From Pacificibacter marinus (lineage in GTDB: Bacteria; Pseudomonadota; Alphaproteobacteria; Rhodobacterales; Rhodobacteraceae), in contig NZ_FNZV01000018.1 in assembly GCF_900109555.1 (NCBI RefSeq), forward strand, positions 1 through 50,072: a stretch of DNA of 50,072 nt. Reading direction: 5' to 3'. The stretch's first letter is position 1, and each line of letters opens with the position of its first letter. The position numbers and the translations under genes were made by a program. Positions 7,190-15,974 of the stretch are shown piece after piece. The notes beneath the pieces were generated by a model, which was given only the letters and a program-made list of their open reading frames with translations, was not told the DNA's origin and did no database searches.

Positions 7190-7990
7190 ATGGAAAGCGA
7201 GAGCATATGGCTCGGTCCAATGCGCAAGCCTGTTCGTCTTGGGATGATCGGATTTGCGATAGCGGCGGCCATTACGTTTGCGTGGATGGCGATTCAAACT
7301 TTTGTCGCGACAGAGCCAACGACAATGTACGATATAGTAAGGCCTTCTGGCCATTTCTTGGCGCAGTTGGTTTTATTCACTTTCTCGGGCGCAATTTTAT
7401 TCACGTCGCTTTACATGTCAGACAGTGTCGGTGCGATTGAATCAAAACCGCAGGGGTTCTTTGATACCCTGTCTTTGGTCTGTTCACGTATCGCTATGAT
7501 CGGCATCGTCAGCATCGTTTTGGTGATGTTTTACGAAGTGGTATCGCGCTACGCCTTTGAGGCACCAACTCTTTGGGCCAACGAAATGTCGCTGTGGATT
7601 GCTGCGTTCTTATTCATGCTTGCAGGGCTCTACGCCATGCAACAACGAAGCCACATTCGCATTTATGTCATTTACGACATCATGCCACGTTGGTTTCAAA
7701 AGATGGCTGATATCATTTCAGTGTTCTTGATTTGGGTCTTCTCCTTTGCCCTTGTTTGGGGTGGATATAATGAAGCCCTTCTTAAATTCTCTCGGATGGA
7801 AACTTTTGGTACAGCGTGGGATCCGCCCATTCCTGCCACGATCAAGCCTGCCATTTTGATCATTATCTGTCTTGTTGCGATGCAAGCCTTGTCAAATCTG
7901 ATCGCAGATTGGCACAAAGCCCCCGCCGCACATGACGAGATTGATGAAACGGAAATTGAAAACATCCGCGCTACGCTGAGGGAAGATTAA
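7190..7990 (+). CDS. dctQ: TRAP transporter small permease DctQ (long form)
   Basis: An integral membrane protein of 266 residues, longer than the usual 160-200. It has two extra N-terminal spans (about 18-38 and 57-77) before the classical four-span DctQ domain (from about 95). The DctQ signature is present: VVSRYAFEAPTLWANEMSLW, then FLFMLAGLYAMQQRSHIRI. Long DctQ forms accompany the TakP-type TRAP systems. It ends one base before dctM, showing tight coupling, and is separated from dctP by a 107-bp gap containing a stem-loop. It forms the membrane complex with DctM that uses the sodium gradient to import the DctP ligand. Confidence 0.88.
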   Translation: MESESIWLGPMRKPVRLGMIGFAIAAAITFAWMAIQTFVATEPTTMYDIVRPSGHFLAQLVLFTFSGAILFTSLYMSDSVGAIESKPQGFFDTLSLVCSRIAMIGIVSIVLVMFYEVVSRYAFEAPTLWANEMSLWIAAFLFMLAGLYAMQQRSHIRIYVIYDIMPRWFQKMADIISVFLIWVFSFALVWGGYNEALLKFSRMETFGTAWDPPIPATIKPAILIIICLVAMQALSNLIADWHKAPAAHDEIDETEIENIRATLRED

Positions 7991-7991
7991 T

Positions 7992-9620
7992 ATGGAATTT
8001 TTGGAAGCCTTTGCGTGGATGAAGGTGGCTGACATTGGCACCATCTCTATCCTACTTTTGCTTGGCATGTTTGCGCTCTTGGCGCTTGGTATGCCGCTTG
8101 GGTTTGCATCAGCGTTTTTGGCGGTTGCCACGCTGGTCATGAAGTTCGGTCCTGAACTGATGTTTAGCGATTTTGGACGTGGTCCATTCAACGTTTTGGG
8201 GCAAGCCGTATATAGGCAGCTGACGAACTATGTTTTGATATCGGTACCGCTGTTTATCTTTATGGCATCCTTGCTGGAACGCTCAGGTATTGCGCGTGAC
8301 ATGTATTCATCACTCAATGTGTGGATGGCACGGACACGCGGCGGTATTGCCATCGTGACCTCTATCATGGCGGTCATCATGGCAGCTATGTCAGGGATTA
8401 TTGGCGGCGAAGTTGTGTTGCTTGGTCTGATTGCTCTGCCACAGATGTTGCGTCTTGGCTACAACCAAAACCTTGCGATCGGGACGATCTGTGCTTCAGG
8501 TTCTCTTGGCACCATGATCCCGCCGTCCATTGTTTTGATCATGTACGGTCTCATCACCGAAACTTCGATCAAAGCCTTGTTCACGGCGTCGTTCTTGCCT
8601 GGGTTTATGCTGGCCACGTTCTTTATTCTGTACATTGTCATTCGCACGCGGATGAACCCATCTTTGGCGCCTTTGCCAGAGCCTGATCCCACTGCTCCAC
8701 ACGGATCTGAGAAAAGCTTGATGTTCCTTGGCTTCATGGCAAAATTCGCCATGTGGGTTTCTGGCGTCATCTTTGCCCGTGCCGTATTCTTTACGCTAAT
8801 GGGGTCAAACAAAGTGACCGAAGGCGTTGACCCGATCTTCCTTGGGATGGTCAGTGATCTGCCATACATCGTTGGGGCGTTTGCTCTGTGCTTTGTTGTC
8901 GTGCGCTATATCGTTGGCCCAGAACGTACTGCAACAGGTTGGGAAATGGGCAAAGGTCTAATCGCGCCGATCGTTGTGATTGGTGTTGTGCTTGGGTCCA
9001 TCTATGGTGGCATTACAGGCATTACAGAAGCTGCTGGTATGGGCGTGATCGCTGTGTTTGTGATCAGTGCTATTCGCGGCGAGATGACCTTTGACATCGT
9101 TTACGACAGCTTGATGCGTACATTGAAATCGACAGGTACAATCATCTGGGTGACGATCGGTGCTGCCGCTTTGGCTGCCGCTTACACTCTCTCGGGTGGT
9201 CCGACGTATGTAGCGAACATGATCGTGGGGGCTGAATTGCCGACCATGGGCGTGATCCTTGTGATGATGCTGATCTTCCTTGTGATGGGCATGTTCATGG
9301 ACTGGATCGGGATCGTGCTTTTGATCATGCCGGTATTTTTGCCCATCGTTCTCAAATTGCCTATCGATGAGATCGGCGTCTTGGGTGGGCTAGAATCCAA
9401 ACATGTGGGTATCTGGTTCGGTGTGGTGTTCTGTATGAACATGCAAGTATCGTTCCTGTCTCCTCCCTTTGGTCCTGCAGCGTTCTATTTGAAATCTGTC
9501 GCACCTTCGCACATCACTTTGGTCGATATCTTCAAGGGCTTCTTGCCATTCATCTTGATCCAATTGTGCGCCTTGGGTGTCTTGCTTGTTTGGCCACCGA
9601 TTATTGCGGTGTTCTTGTAA
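7992..9620 (+). CDS. dctM: TRAP transporter large permease DctM
   Basis: A 542-residue polytopic membrane protein with about a dozen hydrophobic spans. DctM signatures are GMPLGFASAFLA near residue 35, GIIGGEVVLLGLIALPQML, SLGTMIPPSIVLIMYGLITE, and a C-terminal FLSPPFGPAAFYLK. It is longer than the common 425-residue form because of a cytoplasmic or extra-span insert around residues 235-310, as seen in TakP-like systems. It starts one base after the dctQ stop. It is the translocation channel of the TRAP importer. A strong terminator follows, so the operon ends here. Confidence 0.92.
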   Translation: MEFLEAFAWMKVADIGTISILLLLGMFALLALGMPLGFASAFLAVATLVMKFGPELMFSDFGRGPFNVLGQAVYRQLTNYVLISVPLFIFMASLLERSGIARDMYSSLNVWMARTRGGIAIVTSIMAVIMAAMSGIIGGEVVLLGLIALPQMLRLGYNQNLAIGTICASGSLGTMIPPSIVLIMYGLITETSIKALFTASFLPGFMLATFFILYIVIRTRMNPSLAPLPEPDPTAPHGSEKSLMFLGFMAKFAMWVSGVIFARAVFFTLMGSNKVTEGVDPIFLGMVSDLPYIVGAFALCFVVVRYIVGPERTATGWEMGKGLIAPIVVIGVVLGSIYGGITGITEAAGMGVIAVFVISAIRGEMTFDIVYDSLMRTLKSTGTIIWVTIGAAALAAAYTLSGGPTYVANMIVGAELPTMGVILVMMLIFLVMGMFMDWIGIVLLIMPVFLPIVLKLPIDEIGVLGGLESKHVGIWFGVVFCMNMQVSFLSPPFGPAAFYLKSVAPSHITLVDIFKGFLPFILIQLCALGVLLVWPPIIAVFL

Positions 9621-9685
9621 GATTATTCTGCGGTTTTGATCGAAGATTAAAGCTGTAATTCTAGTACGTTAAATTTACACCAATT

Positions 9686-9717
9686 GCCGGAGCGATGCGT
9701 TCGCTCCGGCTTTCTCT
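9686..9717 (+). terminator. Rho-independent terminator after dctPQM
   Basis: GCCGGAGCGA (9686-9695) and TCGCTCCGGC (9701-9710) form a perfect 10-bp GC-rich stem with a 5-nt loop, followed by TTTCTCT. It separates the transporter operon from the uxaA operon, which therefore needs its own promoter in the short gap before 9768 or relies on readthrough. Confidence 0.85.
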
Positions 9718-9767
9718 CTAGTCTTGTGCCACACTGAAAAGCTATCAATTCGCGGGTGAATTCCATA

Positions 9768-11258
9768 ATGAACACTGTAAGACTCTCCGAGCGCGACAAT
9801 GTCGTGACTGCCATCCGTTCGCTGCAAGTTGGCGAAAGTGATGCGACCCAACTTATTCCGCGGGGTCATAAACTTGCCTCTGAAAATATCGCCAAAGGCG
9901 CAGCTGTTTACAAGTACGCTCAAATTATCGGGTATGCAGCGGAAGACATCGCCAAGGGCGCGCATGTCCACATACATAACCTAGATTTTCGCAACGTTGA
10001 CCAAGAGCACAGTTTTGGATCAAACTTGCAGAAGCCGGCACCCGCTGCCAAACTTGACACATTCATGGGCTACAAACGCCCCTCCGGTCGTGTTGGGACG
10101 CGCAATTTCATTGCCGTTCTAACATCGGTTAACTGTTCTGCTACGGCTGCAAAACTGATCGCGGCGCATTTCACCGACGAAAAACTGAGCGCCTATCCAA
10201 ATGTCGATGGCGTTGCCGCGTTTTGCCATGGCACAGGCTGCGCGATGGGCGGGGATGGCACTGGATTTGAATTGTTGCAACGCACGCTTTGGGGGTATGC
10301 GAAAAACCCGAATGTGGGCGGTGTGTTGATGGCAGGTCTCGGTTGCGAAATGATGCAAATCGATTGGCTGATCGAGTCCTATGGGCTTGAACCTGGCCCA
10401 CGCTTTCAATCTATGAACATCCAAGACGTCGGTGGTTTGCGTAAAACCGTTGAGCTTGGCATCAAAAAAATCGAAGCCATGTTGCCCGTAGTCAATGCTG
10501 ATACCCGCACCGAATGCCCCGTTTCTGAATTGATGGTGGCGTTGCAATGTGGTGGATCTGACGCGTGGTCTGGCATCACAGCGAACCCTGCGGTTGGCTA
10601 TGCGGTTGATCTTTTGGTGGCCCAAGGCGGGACTGGCGTCTTGGCTGAAACCCCTGAAATTTATGGCGCAGAGCATCTTTTGACAGCGCGTGCCGCAGAT
10701 GAAACTATCGGCACAAAACTGATCGGCCTGATTGATTGGTGGCAAGAATACACGACGATCAACAAGGGCAGCATGGACAACAATCCAAGCCCCGGAAACA
10801 AAAAAGGCGGTCTCACCACCATCTTGGAAAAATCCTTGGGTGCGGCTGCCAAAGGCGGAACAACGCCGCTAAATGGTGTCTATAAATACGCCGAAACAGT
10901 CACCGCGAAAGGCTTTGTCTTTATGGACAGCCCCGGCTACGACCCCGCGTCAGTGACAGGGCAAATCGCATCTGGTTGCAATCTGGTTGTGTTCACAACG
11001 GGACGCGGATCTGCCTTTGGGTCAAAACCTGCTCCGACGCTGAAAGTGGCGTCCAACACCGAAATGTACGCACGTATGTCCGAAGACATGGACATCAACG
11101 CAGGGCGCGTTCTGACCGAAGGTGCTTCGGTTGAAGAGGTGGGGCGCGAAATCTATGAGGCTTGGTTGCATATGGCCTCAGGCGGTCAATCCAAATCCGA
11201 AGCCCAAGGGCTTGGCGATTATGAATTCGTCCCGTGGCAAGTCGGGGCCGTGATGTAA
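9768..11258 (+). CDS. uxaA: UxaA-family sugar-acid dehydratase (altronate dehydratase type), fused form
   Basis: The protein has 496 residues. An N-terminal SAF domain spans about residues 1-85 (LIPRGHKLASENIAKGAAVY, AHVHIHNL). The large catalytic domain follows: GYKRPSGRVGTRNF, FCHGTGCAMGG, VGGVLMAGLGCEMMQ, ALQCGGSDAWSGITANPAVG and near the end FTTGRGSAFGSKPAP. The family removes water from aldonates or aldarates with a metal, as altronate dehydratase, galactarate dehydratase and sulfolactate lyase do. I chose the ATG at 9768; a GTG at 9756 has no ribosome-binding site. It is first in an operon with a Gfo/Idh dehydrogenase (1-bp overlap) and an EamA permease. A second, split member is at 47282-48804. 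The exact substrate is uncertain. Confidence 0.85.
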   Translation: MNTVRLSERDNVVTAIRSLQVGESDATQLIPRGHKLASENIAKGAAVYKYAQIIGYAAEDIAKGAHVHIHNLDFRNVDQEHSFGSNLQKPAPAAKLDTFMGYKRPSGRVGTRNFIAVLTSVNCSATAAKLIAAHFTDEKLSAYPNVDGVAAFCHGTGCAMGGDGTGFELLQRTLWGYAKNPNVGGVLMAGLGCEMMQIDWLIESYGLEPGPRFQSMNIQDVGGLRKTVELGIKKIEAMLPVVNADTRTECPVSELMVALQCGGSDAWSGITANPAVGYAVDLLVAQGGTGVLAETPEIYGAEHLLTARAADETIGTKLIGLIDWWQEYTTINKGSMDNNPSPGNKKGGLTTILEKSLGAAAKGGTTPLNGVYKYAETVTAKGFVFMDSPGYDPASVTGQIASGCNLVVFTTGRGSAFGSKPAPTLKVASNTEMYARMSEDMDINAGRVLTEGASVEEVGREIYEAWLHMASGGQSKSEAQGLGDYEFVPWQVGAVM

Positions 11259-12325
11259 TGACAAAAACACCTCTTTGCGTCATCGGTGGAGGGTCTATCG
11301 GCTTGCGACACATGAGCGTCGCTCAACTGTCAGACCATGTTGATTTGACCGCCGTGGTAGAACCCGTCGCTGAACGACGCAAAGAGCTTTTGTCATTGGG
11401 AATGCCGGCTGTTGCCACGCTGGATGAGGTGCCGAAACATACACGTGGTGCAATTGTTGCGACACCAACAACAGATCACGCGACAACGGCATTGGCTGCG
11501 CTGGATCATGGATGGGCGGTATTGGTTGAAAAGCCTGTGACCAGCACTCTTGGCGAAGGCAAAGCGCTGTGTGAGAGAGCTGAGCGTCTTGATCTGCCAT
11601 TGTTCACGGGCCATCACCGTCGTTGCCATCCGTTTTCTATCGCGGCCAAAGATCATCTACGCGACATTGGCAATATAGTCTCACTGCAAGGGCTATGGTC
11701 GCTGCGCAAACATGACAGCTATTACGATGTGGATTGGCGCAGGCGTGCCGGTGCAGGACCTGTTTTGACCAACCTGAGCCATGAAATCGATCTGCTGCGG
11801 TTCTTCGCTGGCGAGATTTGCGCAGTTTCAGCTATGACGTCAAATGCGACACGTGGATTGGATATCGAAGATACGGCCTCTTTGAGCTTTCGATTTGAAA
11901 ATCACGTACTTGGTTCTTTTTTAATCTCAGATGCGGGTGCATCGCCTTGGTCATTTGAGGCGGCGACGGGGGAAAACCCTGATCTTGCGTATTCAGGTCA
12001 AGACTCGCTGCGGATTATAGGTACCAAAGGCGCGCTGTCCTTTCCATCGTTGACGCGATGGCATGGGCGTGGCACGGACCCTGTGGAGTGGCGCTCTGCC
12101 TTGGTTAAAACCGCGGGGCCTACTTTCGCAAAGGTTGATCCATTGTTGGTGCAAACCGAACGTTTTGCGGCCGTGGTGAACGGGGGCCAAGACGACCTTT
12201 TGGCCACGGGACGCGATGGATTAAAAACGCTTGAACTCACCTTGGCGACGCTTTTGGCGGCGCAACATGGCACGACACTATCCCTTGGCCAAGTGCCAGA
12301 TAATTATAACGGCGGCGCAGTTTAA
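11258..12325 (+). CDS. Gfo/Idh/MocA-family NAD(P)-dependent oxidoreductase
   Basis: A 355-residue protein with an N-terminal Rossmann fold (CVIGGGSIGLRHM), the family motif VLVEKPVTSTLGEG with the catalytic Lys near residue 97, and a C-terminal alpha/beta substrate domain with LTNLSHEIDLLRFFAGE, where the His is typical of the active site. The ATG overlaps the uxaA stop by one base (TAATG), so translation is coupled. Members oxidise cyclic sugars, inositols or sugar acids. Here it probably makes or channels the acid used by the adjacent dehydratase; that is inference from context. Confidence 0.88.
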   Translation: MTKTPLCVIGGGSIGLRHMSVAQLSDHVDLTAVVEPVAERRKELLSLGMPAVATLDEVPKHTRGAIVATPTTDHATTALAALDHGWAVLVEKPVTSTLGEGKALCERAERLDLPLFTGHHRRCHPFSIAAKDHLRDIGNIVSLQGLWSLRKHDSYYDVDWRRRAGAGPVLTNLSHEIDLLRFFAGEICAVSAMTSNATRGLDIEDTASLSFRFENHVLGSFLISDAGASPWSFEAATGENPDLAYSGQDSLRIIGTKGALSFPSLTRWHGRGTDPVEWRSALVKTAGPTFAKVDPLLVQTERFAAVVNGGQDDLLATGRDGLKTLELTLATLLAAQHGTTLSLGQVPDNYNGGAV

Positions 12326-12349
12326 CCGCACCGGTTTAGGACTTCGCAT

Positions 12350-13249
12350 ATGTCTCGATCATATTCTCAAACGATTGCCCCGCGAGAAGACAATGTTGGT
12401 CTGGGCGTGGCCATGATGGCGCTCGCGATCTTGTTTTTCACCTGCATTGATACCTCTGCGAAATGGCTGATCTTGGCGGGGCTTCCCGCTATTCAAGTTG
12501 TTTTCGCGCGATATGCTGTGCATTTTATATTGTCTTTAGTGTTGTTTATCCCAAAAGAGGGGATGAATGCTGTGCGGTCTAAAAAGCCGTGGAAAGAGTT
12601 TTTCCGTGCATTGTTTTTATTCGGATCAACCGTCTGCAACTTTACCGCGCTTAAATATTTACCCATCACAGTGACCACGACCATTATGTTTGCTGTTCCT
12701 GTGGTGGTCACGCTGTTGGCCATCCCTGTGTTGGGTGAAAAGGTTGGTATTCGCCGTGTGCTCGCTGTTTGTGTCGGGTTCTTAGGGGTGATCGTTGTGA
12801 TGCAACCTTGGGGAGTCGGGTTCCATCCTGCGATGTTCTTGAACCTCTGTGCACTTGTGCTGGCGGCGATGTATTTTGTGATGACACGGTTGCTTGCAGG
12901 TGTTGAGCGTAATTCAACTATGCAGCTTTGGTCATCTGGGCTGGCCACATTGTGTCTTGCACCTGTGGCGTTACCTGTATGGGTCTGGCCGACGCAGGTC
13001 ATGGAATTTGTCGTGTTGGTGGCAATTGGTTTGTTCGGCGGATTTGGTCATATTTTTGCGACCTCTGCGCACCGGCTTGCAGATGCGTCTATTCTGTCGC
13101 CTGTCGTATATATCCAACTGTTTTTGGCGGCGCTTGCTGGCGTCTTGGTGTTTGACACTTGGCCAACGATTTGGACCTTGGCGGGTGGTTCGATCATCAT
13201 CGCCTCAGGTATCTATATCTGGCAACGCGAACGCCACAAAGCTGCTTGA
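12350..13249 (+). CDS. EamA/DMT-superfamily transporter
   Basis: A 299-residue membrane protein with about ten hydrophobic spans in two EamA repeats (about residues 18-150 and 160-295). Repeat hallmarks are the inner segment LPAIQVVFARYAVHFI and the end-of-repeat helices that follow PVLGEKVGIRRVLAV and VLVFDTWPTIWTLAGGSIII. EamA proteins export or import small metabolites. It is the last gene of uxaA-Gfo/Idh-eamA, 24 bp behind the dehydrogenase, with AGGA upstream of the ATG. It may release surplus intermediates or provide a second uptake route; the sequence does not say which. A bidirectional terminator follows. Confidence 0.88.
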   Translation: MSRSYSQTIAPREDNVGLGVAMMALAILFFTCIDTSAKWLILAGLPAIQVVFARYAVHFILSLVLFIPKEGMNAVRSKKPWKEFFRALFLFGSTVCNFTALKYLPITVTTTIMFAVPVVVTLLAIPVLGEKVGIRRVLAVCVGFLGVIVVMQPWGVGFHPAMFLNLCALVLAAMYFVMTRLLAGVERNSTMQLWSSGLATLCLAPVALPVWVWPTQVMEFVVLVAIGLFGGFGHIFATSAHRLADASILSPVVYIQLFLAALAGVLVFDTWPTIWTLAGGSIIIASGIYIWQRERHKAA

Positions 13250-13252
13250 TCC

Positions 13253-13290
13253 AAAAACGGGCTGCAAGCATACGCTACGCAGCCCGTTTC
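13253..13290. terminator. Bidirectional terminator between eamA and SDR
   Basis: AAACGGGCTGC (13255-13265) and GCAGCCCGTTT (13279-13289) form an 11-bp perfect stem with a 13-nt loop, flanked by A-rich sequence on the left and T on the right. It sits between two convergent genes and can serve both. Confidence 0.8.
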
Positions 13291-13307
13291 AGGGAGGATA
13301 CCTGTGG

Positions 13308-14042
13308 TTAGCCGCGCCCGATATAGGGCATATTGGTGGCCATAACCGTCATGAATTGTGCGTTTGCACCCTCAGGCAAAGAGGCCATGTGCAGCACTGA
13401 TTTTGCAACATTATCGACATGCATCACGGGTTCGATTTTAGTCGACCCATCTGCTTGCGGCATGCCTGTGGTCATGGATTGCGCCATATCCGTTAGGGCA
13501 TTGCCAATGTCGATTTGCCCACACGCAATGTTAAACGCACGCCCGTCCAGCGACAGGGTTCGGGTGAGCCCAAGCACGGCATGTTTGGATGCTGTATAGG
13601 GCGAGGACCCGATGCGCGGCACATAAGCAGAGACTGAGCCGTTGTTGATGATCCGCCCACCTTGCGGTGTTTGATGGCGCATCAGGCCAAAGGCTGCGCG
13701 CGCAGCGATAAAGGCACCGGTTACATTGACGTTCATCAGATTACGAAATTCATCAACGGACAGCTCATCAATCGGCGCGCCGCCCATGCTGACACCTGCG
13801 TTGTTGAACAGGGCGTCCAGATGCCCCCAAGCTGCATGTGCTTTGCCAAATTGCGCATCGACCTGCGCCTCATCGGTCACATCGCAAGGTAAAACCATTG
13901 CGTGCTCATAACCTTCGGCGGTCTCATTGAGGGGCGCTTCTCGACGCCCAACAAGACCCACTTTCCAGCCTGCTTTTAAAAAGGTGTGCGCCGTGGCACG
14001 TCCAACGCCGCTGCCTGCGCCTGTGACAATAATTGTTTGCAT
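13308..14042 (-). CDS. SDR-family oxidoreductase
   Basis: An SDR of 244 residues. It has VTGAGSGVGRATA at the N-terminus, the NNAG motif (FNNAGVSMG), the catalytic Ser in NNGSVSAYVP and the Tyr/Lys pair in YTASKHA. The C-terminal half is less conserved and contains GQIDIGNALTDMA, giving a shorter, looser substrate loop than FabG. It lies 12 bp after the IlvD-type dehydratase stop, and its ribosome-binding site TAGGAG overlaps that stop, so the two are co-transcribed from the promoter carrying a GGTATACC operator. It probably oxidises a sugar or reduces a sugar-acid intermediate in the dehydratase pathway; the substrate is unknown. Confidence 0.85.
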   Translation of the reverse strand: MQTIIVTGAGSGVGRATAHTFLKAGWKVGLVGRREAPLNETAEGYEHAMVLPCDVTDEAQVDAQFGKAHAAWGHLDALFNNAGVSMGGAPIDELSVDEFRNLMNVNVTGAFIAARAAFGLMRHQTPQGGRIINNGSVSAYVPRIGSSPYTASKHAVLGLTRTLSLDGRAFNIACGQIDIGNALTDMAQSMTTGMPQADGSTKIEPVMHVDNVAKSVLHMASLPEGANAQFMTVMATNMPYIGRG

Positions 14043-14054
14043 GTAAAGGTGCTC

Positions 14055-15836
14055 CTAGTGGTTGTCGCGTGGCAAATCTTGCCCGACTTTTTGATAGGCC
14101 GTGGCCAATTCTAAACAGCCGCCCTCAGACAATTGGCCGACGTTTTTACGGTAAATTTCTTGCCATGGGGTTTGATGGTGCAATTCAGGCTGGACCCATG
14201 CGTCTATGCGGGCTTGCCATTCGGCGTCGTCCACCAGAGCATTCAAAGCACGTGCATTGAGATCCAGTTTGACCCTGTCGCCTGTGTTCAAAAACGCCAA
14301 CCCGCCGCCAATGACGCTTTCAGGCGATGCGTTCAAAATCGAAGGGCTTTCTGAGGTGCCAGATTGCCGCCCGTCGCCCACAGTTGGCAGGTGTTTAATG
14401 CCTTGGCGAATAATGGCATCTGGTGGCTGCATGTTGACCACTTCTGCAGAGCCCGGATAGCCGACGCAGCCGACGCCACGGATGAATAGGATGCTTTTTT
14501 CGTCAATCTCAAGCGCTGGATCGTTGATACGGTCGTGGTAATCTTCGGGCCCTTCAAAGACGACTGCGCGGGCTTCATAGACGCCCTCGTTGCCGGGTTC
14601 TGATAGGAACCGTGCGCGAAAATCGGGTGAGATCACCGAGGTTTTCATCAAGGCGCTGTCAAACAAATTACCGGACAAGACCATAAAGCCTGCGTTTTCA
14701 CGCATGGGTGCGTCATAGGTTTTGATCACCTTGGTGTCGTGCGATTCGCGCCCGTTTAGGTTTTCGCCCATGGTTTTACCGGATGCGGTCATCACATCAG
14801 TGTGGATGCGGCCCGCTTTGTGCAACTCGGCCATCACAGCCGGTACGCCGCCTGCGTGGAAAAAGCTTTCCCCAAGATATTCGCCAGCAGGCTGCATGTT
14901 GACCAAAAGCGGTACATCAAAGCCAACAGTTTCCCAATCTTTCACATTCAACTCGACGCCAATATGGCGTGCGACGGCTTGCAAGTGGGGGGGCGCATTT
15001 GTTGATCCGCCAATGGCAGAGTTCGTGACAATAGCGTTTTCGAAGGCTTCGCGCGTCATGATGTCTGAGGGCTTGAGGTCCTCAATAACCATGCCGACAA
15101 TACGTTTTCCGGTCTCGTAGGCCATGTTCATACGCTCGCGAAACGGCGCTGGAATGGCTGAGTTTCCGGTCAATGTCATGCCCAAAGCTTCGGCCATTGC
15201 GTTCATTGTTGAAGCTGTGCCCATGGTGTTGCAGTGGCCCAAAGAGGGCGCAGACGAACAGGCGCGTTCAATAAATTCATCGTATTCGATCTTGCCTTCG
15301 GCCAGCAATCTGCGGCTTTCCCAGATGATCGTGCCTGACCCAGCACGTTCGCCTTTCCACCAGCCATCCAGCATTGGACCGCCGTTCAAAGCAATGGCTG
15401 GGATGTCGACCGTGGCTGCGCCCATCAACATCGCAGGTGTGGTTTTATCGCAGCCTGTTGTCAAAACAACGCCGTCAAGCGGGTAGCCGTGCAGCACTTC
15501 GACCAAACCCAAATAGGATAGGTTTCTGTCCAACGCTGCCGTGGGCCGTTTGCCTGTTTCTTGGATTGGGTGCACCGGAAATTCCATTGGAATGCCGCCG
15601 CCATCGCGAATACCCGCTTTGATCCGGTCCATCAAAAAGACATGAATTTTATTACAAGGGGCCAAATCTGATCCTGTTTGAGCAATGCCAATAATGGGTC
15701 GCTCGCCTTGCAGTTCTTCAACTGTAAAGGCTTGGTTTTGATAGCGTTCCAGATACAGCGCGGTCATTCCGGGGTTGTTTGGATTGTCAAACCACTCTTG
15801 TGATCGAAACTTTTTTCCGGCCCTTGTATTGCTCAT
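14055..15836 (-). CDS. IlvD/Edd-family sugar-acid dehydratase
   Basis: A 593-residue enzyme of the dihydroxyacid/6-phosphogluconate dehydratase superfamily. Iron-sulfur cysteines are visible in LAPCNKIH, TTGCDKTTPAM and GHCNTMGTASTM. The C-terminal GDGRQSGTSESPSILNASPE and the overall length match the pentonate/hexonate branch (arabinonate, xylonate or gluconate dehydratase) better than IlvD of valine synthesis. It converts an aldonate to a 2-keto-3-deoxy acid in the cytoplasm. The ATG at 15836 has AGGGA 6 nt upstream. The promoter, shared with the divergent small gene at 15975, carries a 16-bp GGTATACC palindrome 73 bp from the start. Its product could feed the XylX-like enzyme at 21241. Confidence 0.88.
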   Translation of the reverse strand: MSNTRAGKKFRSQEWFDNPNNPGMTALYLERYQNQAFTVEELQGERPIIGIAQTGSDLAPCNKIHVFLMDRIKAGIRDGGGIPMEFPVHPIQETGKRPTAALDRNLSYLGLVEVLHGYPLDGVVLTTGCDKTTPAMLMGAATVDIPAIALNGGPMLDGWWKGERAGSGTIIWESRRLLAEGKIEYDEFIERACSSAPSLGHCNTMGTASTMNAMAEALGMTLTGNSAIPAPFRERMNMAYETGKRIVGMVIEDLKPSDIMTREAFENAIVTNSAIGGSTNAPPHLQAVARHIGVELNVKDWETVGFDVPLLVNMQPAGEYLGESFFHAGGVPAVMAELHKAGRIHTDVMTASGKTMGENLNGRESHDTKVIKTYDAPMRENAGFMVLSGNLFDSALMKTSVISPDFRARFLSEPGNEGVYEARAVVFEGPEDYHDRINDPALEIDEKSILFIRGVGCVGYPGSAEVVNMQPPDAIIRQGIKHLPTVGDGRQSGTSESPSILNASPESVIGGGLAFLNTGDRVKLDLNARALNALVDDAEWQARIDAWVQPELHHQTPWQEIYRKNVGQLSEGGCLELATAYQKVGQDLPRDNH

Positions 15837-15909
15837 GTCATGTCCCTGCTTGCTGCCCAAAGGCCATGAATTTGGCTTGGGGAATATTGTTGCTTTGCAC
15901 AGCATCGCG

Positions 15910-15925
15910 ATTTGGTATACCAAAT
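15910..15925. promoter_or_regulatory. GGTATACC operator, ilvD-like/secreted-protein divergent region
   Basis: ATTTGGTATACCAAAT is a perfect 16-bp palindrome centred at 15917.5. It lies 73 bp from the dehydratase start and 49 bp from the start of the gene at 15975, so it can control both directions. Confidence 0.82.
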
Positions 15926-15974
15926 GCAAGAGCAATAATTTGACGTAAGTCATCAATTGAATGAGGGATGTTAT

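Noticed and set aside
12020-12025. GGTACC near 12020 and 19342 as further operators
   Set aside because: They lack the central TA of GGTATACC, lie inside coding sequence and are only 6-bp palindromes.
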